A stretch of 64,000 nucleotides of DNA, taken from assembly GCA_024276075.1 (NCBI GenBank), contig JAJRXX010000037.1, forward strand, positions 46,353-110,352, in the 5' to 3' direction. Of this stretch, positions 62,512 to 64,000 are shown in pieces. The DNA is from Planctomycetota bacterium. GTDB taxonomy: Bacteria; Planctomycetota; Phycisphaerae; Phycisphaerales; Phycisphaeraceae. Position numbers and translations under genes: made by a program. A model generated the notes under the pieces. It had not been told where the DNA came from. It saw nothing but the letters and a program-made list of their open reading frames with translations, and searched no databases. Every line of letters begins with the position of its first letter. Position 1 is the first letter of the stretch.

Positions 62512-62816
62512 GTAAAGTACGACCGAATTGAGCGAGATGCGGATTGGATGCATGCCAGCCCCCGTGAGGCCAAAAATGAAATGGCATGCGAATTGCGTAA
62601 TCCGAAAGCTTCACTGCTACAAAAAAAAGAATTGTCTCAGCGCCACTCGCCATGTCCGTAAAGCCGATCAGAAACCACAGTTTGTCCCAACTCATACCGC
62701 CAACAACTTTATATCAATCAAGATTAGAGCAACTGGCGTAATTAATCTTCATTGACCGGGTGGCACGGCTTGGGTATACCCCCCCATCTTAATGCTCTAT
62801 TTGCCAATTTTGCCCA
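62512..62816. other. AT-rich intergenic DNA after the sbnB-like gene
   Basis: About 305 bp. A minus-strand frame (62477-62695, 72 aa, W/F-rich, starting M-S-W-D-K-L-W-F) overlaps the 3' end of the sbnB-like gene. It has no ribosome site and I do not call it a gene. No other structure is seen. Confidence 0.4.
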
Positions 62817-63056
62817 TTTAGCGCGTTTTCTGAATGAGTGTACGGTTGACAGGACTTCGCTACGAGCCGCGACCGGTCAGCGTGGCGGCGCTTCGTTCGT
62901 TACGCTCACTGCGCCCAGCCACGCACAACGATAAACTAGATCAAACTATACTTACAGATAGACACAAGGGAGCGGACCCCTTAGAGCCAAAAAACCGCTT
63001 GCTGACGCGTGCGGCTCGTTGAGAATCCCGCATGCGAAATCAGAAAACGCTCTAAA
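62817..63056. repeat. 240-bp composite R3 element with inverted ends
   Basis: The ends TTTAGCGCGTTTTCTG (62817-62832) and CAGAAAACGCTCTAAA (63041-63056) are inverted repeats with 15 of 16 matches. Inside are two R3 cores in opposite orientation (62861-62885 degenerate, minus; 62995-63019, plus). The layout is that of a miniature transposable element without a transposase. It is related in its end sequence to the unit at 49322-49433. Confidence 0.7.
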
Positions 63057-63303
63057 CAACATCAAGATTCAAATACAAATAGCCACACATCGACATCATC
63101 AAATTGCTCGTTGCCGAAACCGAACCCGCCATCATTCAACAAACTACCCACGTTGAATAACAGGTAATCGCATCGAGCGTGAGCCATTAAAGCCCTCCGT
63201 ACAACGCCACCCAAATCCCGAAGAAGATCAGACTTCATCGAGACCCGAATTTAGGCCGCCTATTGGTCGACTAAAGCTGCGTAGGAGCCAAGCGTGAGAT
63301 TAC
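63057..63303. other. AT-rich intergenic DNA
   Basis: About 250 bp between the composite repeat and the small peptide gene. I see no coding frame, hairpin or promoter that I can support. Confidence 0.5.
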
Positions 63304-63561
63304 TTAACACTTAGCGTTCTGGCCACCCTTTCCTAATTTCTTATGCCACTCAACATCACTGGCAGGCTCCCTCGATACTTCATAGTTCGCACCAGCGGGA
63401 TGATCGCCCTTCACACCAACTATGTTCGCCTCGATAGATATAAGTAGCTTCTCGTTTGCCCCCTGCTCAATCTGATGATCCAAATCAAGAATCATTTCCC
63501 GTAAAGCCTCAGGGGTTAATTGCTTCAGAACCTCGGCATCCACAAGCTGAGACAGAATCAT
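63304..63561 (-). CDS. Small peptide (85 aa) ending in Cys, possible precursor peptide
   Basis: The start is supported by AGAAAGGA about 7 nt before the ATG. The N-terminal 50 residues are acidic and helical (L-V-D-A-E-V-L-K-Q-L-T-P-E-A-L-R-E-M-I-L-D-L-D); the C-terminal part is polar and ends G-K-G-G-Q-N-A-K-C with the only Cys of the protein at the last position. There is no signal peptide. A leader-plus-core layout with a terminal Cys would suit a ribosomally made, modified peptide, but no maturation gene is visible, so this is an inference. It is convergent with the sbnAB-like pair. An ordinary small cytosolic protein is equally possible. Confidence 0.65.
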   Translation of the reverse strand: MILSQLVDAEVLKQLTPEALREMILDLDHQIEQGANEKLLISIEANIVGVKGDHPAGANYEVSREPASDVEWHKKLGKGGQNAKC

Positions 63562-63808
63562 ATTTTTTCCTTTCTAAATTCATACACACTACCGATTGAG
63601 CAGATTATCAAAATGTTCATGTTTCTGTCAAACCGGGCGTCCAACCGATCCTCGCTCCGCGCCGCAAATGGAGCATACGATCGAGATCGGGTACCTGCTT
63701 GTGGGAGCGTATATCTCGAACACCTGCGGAAGCGAGCTATGATTCGACATTATTGTCGGTCGTATCCTAGTTTGAATATTGGAGGAGACTTATCACTCAA
63801 GATACTGG
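63562..63808. other. Leader region of the small peptide gene
   Basis: About 247 bp without a convincing gene between the peptide start and R1 copy G. It presumably holds the promoter of the peptide gene on the minus strand; no clear -35/-10 pair can be singled out. Confidence 0.4.
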
Positions 63809-63898
63809 TGATACGCATTGCGTATAGTTCTAGCGCGTTGTAAAGGATGTAAGTGATTGTCTGTTTTGCCTTCGCGTTCGCAGATACCTCGCAAGATT
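63809..63898 (-). repeat. Dispersed repeat R1, copy G
   Basis: Read on the minus strand, GTCTGCGAACGCGAA-type sequence, CAGACAATCACTTACATC and ACGCGCTAGAACTATACGCA lead to the palindromic end. It is closest to copy F. The left terminal decamer is not recognisable, so this copy is divergent or truncated at that end. Confidence 0.8.
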
Positions 63899-63941
63899 AG
63901 AGCACCTTGCATAAATAATCGCCATGTCAGTTCTGGAGTAG

Positions 63942-63968
63942 GGCAGGTCATTGACCTGCCTTCTTCTT
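63942..63968 (+). terminator. Perfect hairpin followed by TTCTTCTT
   Basis: GGCAGGTC and GACCTGCC pair perfectly around ATT (63942-63960), followed by TTCTTCTT on the plus strand. It has terminator character for plus-strand transcription, but no plus-strand gene precedes it closely; it might also terminate a minus-strand gene entering from the right. Confidence 0.55.
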
Positions 63969-64000
63969 GGGGAGATGGAGAATAATTACGCAAGTTGCTC

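Noticed and set aside
59867..63968. A tRNA-Ser-borne integrated island
   Set aside because: tRNA-Ser is an attractive insertion site and the DNA to its right is more AT-rich, but I found no integrase and no repeat of the tRNA 3' end in the window.

Overview
The window reads as a chromosomal segment of a flagellated planctomycete, most likely of the Phycisphaerae type. This is inferred from gene content: an exosortase fused to an EpsI domain with its FemAB and glycan partners, a Minf_1886-family protein (known mainly from Planctomycetes and Verrucomicrobia), a WhiG/FliA sigma factor beside FlhF/FlhG, and many short palindromic repeats. No rRNA or species marker is present, so the assignment is an inference.

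Layout. (1) 1-6909, minus strand: an exosortase/exopolysaccharide operon (GT4 glycosyltransferase, LbH acetyltransferase, FemAB-like transferase, exosortase-EpsI fusion, TPR lipoprotein running off the left edge). (2) 7-15 kb: mixed housekeeping genes (orphan nuoB, a secreted Cys-rich peptide, tRNA-Leu(GAG), aspartokinase, an AEC carrier, a DUF1802 protein, argS, fliA/whiG and a small membrane protein that probably starts at ATT). (3) 15.2-42.9 kb, minus strand: a large flagellar supercluster read as flgN, histidine kinase, NtrC-type regulator, then flgB-flgC-fliE-F-G-H-I-J-motE-like-fliK-flgD-(97 aa protein)-flgE-flbD-motA-motB-fliL-fliN, a 314 bp gap, then fliO-P-Q-R-flhB-flhA-flhF-flhG, closed by an intrinsic terminator. 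A good -24/-12 (sigma-54) promoter stands before flgB, matching the NtrC-type activator next door. fliM is not between fliL and fliN. (4) 43-60 kb: a large TPR membrane protein with a MerR-type regulator, prfB with a +1 frameshift at a UAA codon, an aminotransferase, an FMN reductase, a VUT-type (YhhQ-like) transporter, several lineage-specific proteins, an AI-2E family protein, a nuclease, queA, a tatC with a large insertion, truB and tRNA-Ser(GGA). (5) 60-64 kb: an sbnA/sbnB-like pair predicted to make L-2,3-diaminopropionate, followed by repeat-rich DNA and a convergent small peptide gene ending in Cys.

Three dispersed repeat families thread through the intergenic DNA: R1 (about 106 bp, seven copies, MITE-like ends), R2 (a 22 bp hairpin with a compensatory base change in its arms) and R3 (a core found eight times, twice inside larger inverted-repeat-bounded units). 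The least explained items are R1 and the composite R3 units, the unusual prfB frameshift site, the ATT-start membrane gene, the diaminopropionate pair with its neighbouring peptide, and the tatC insertion.
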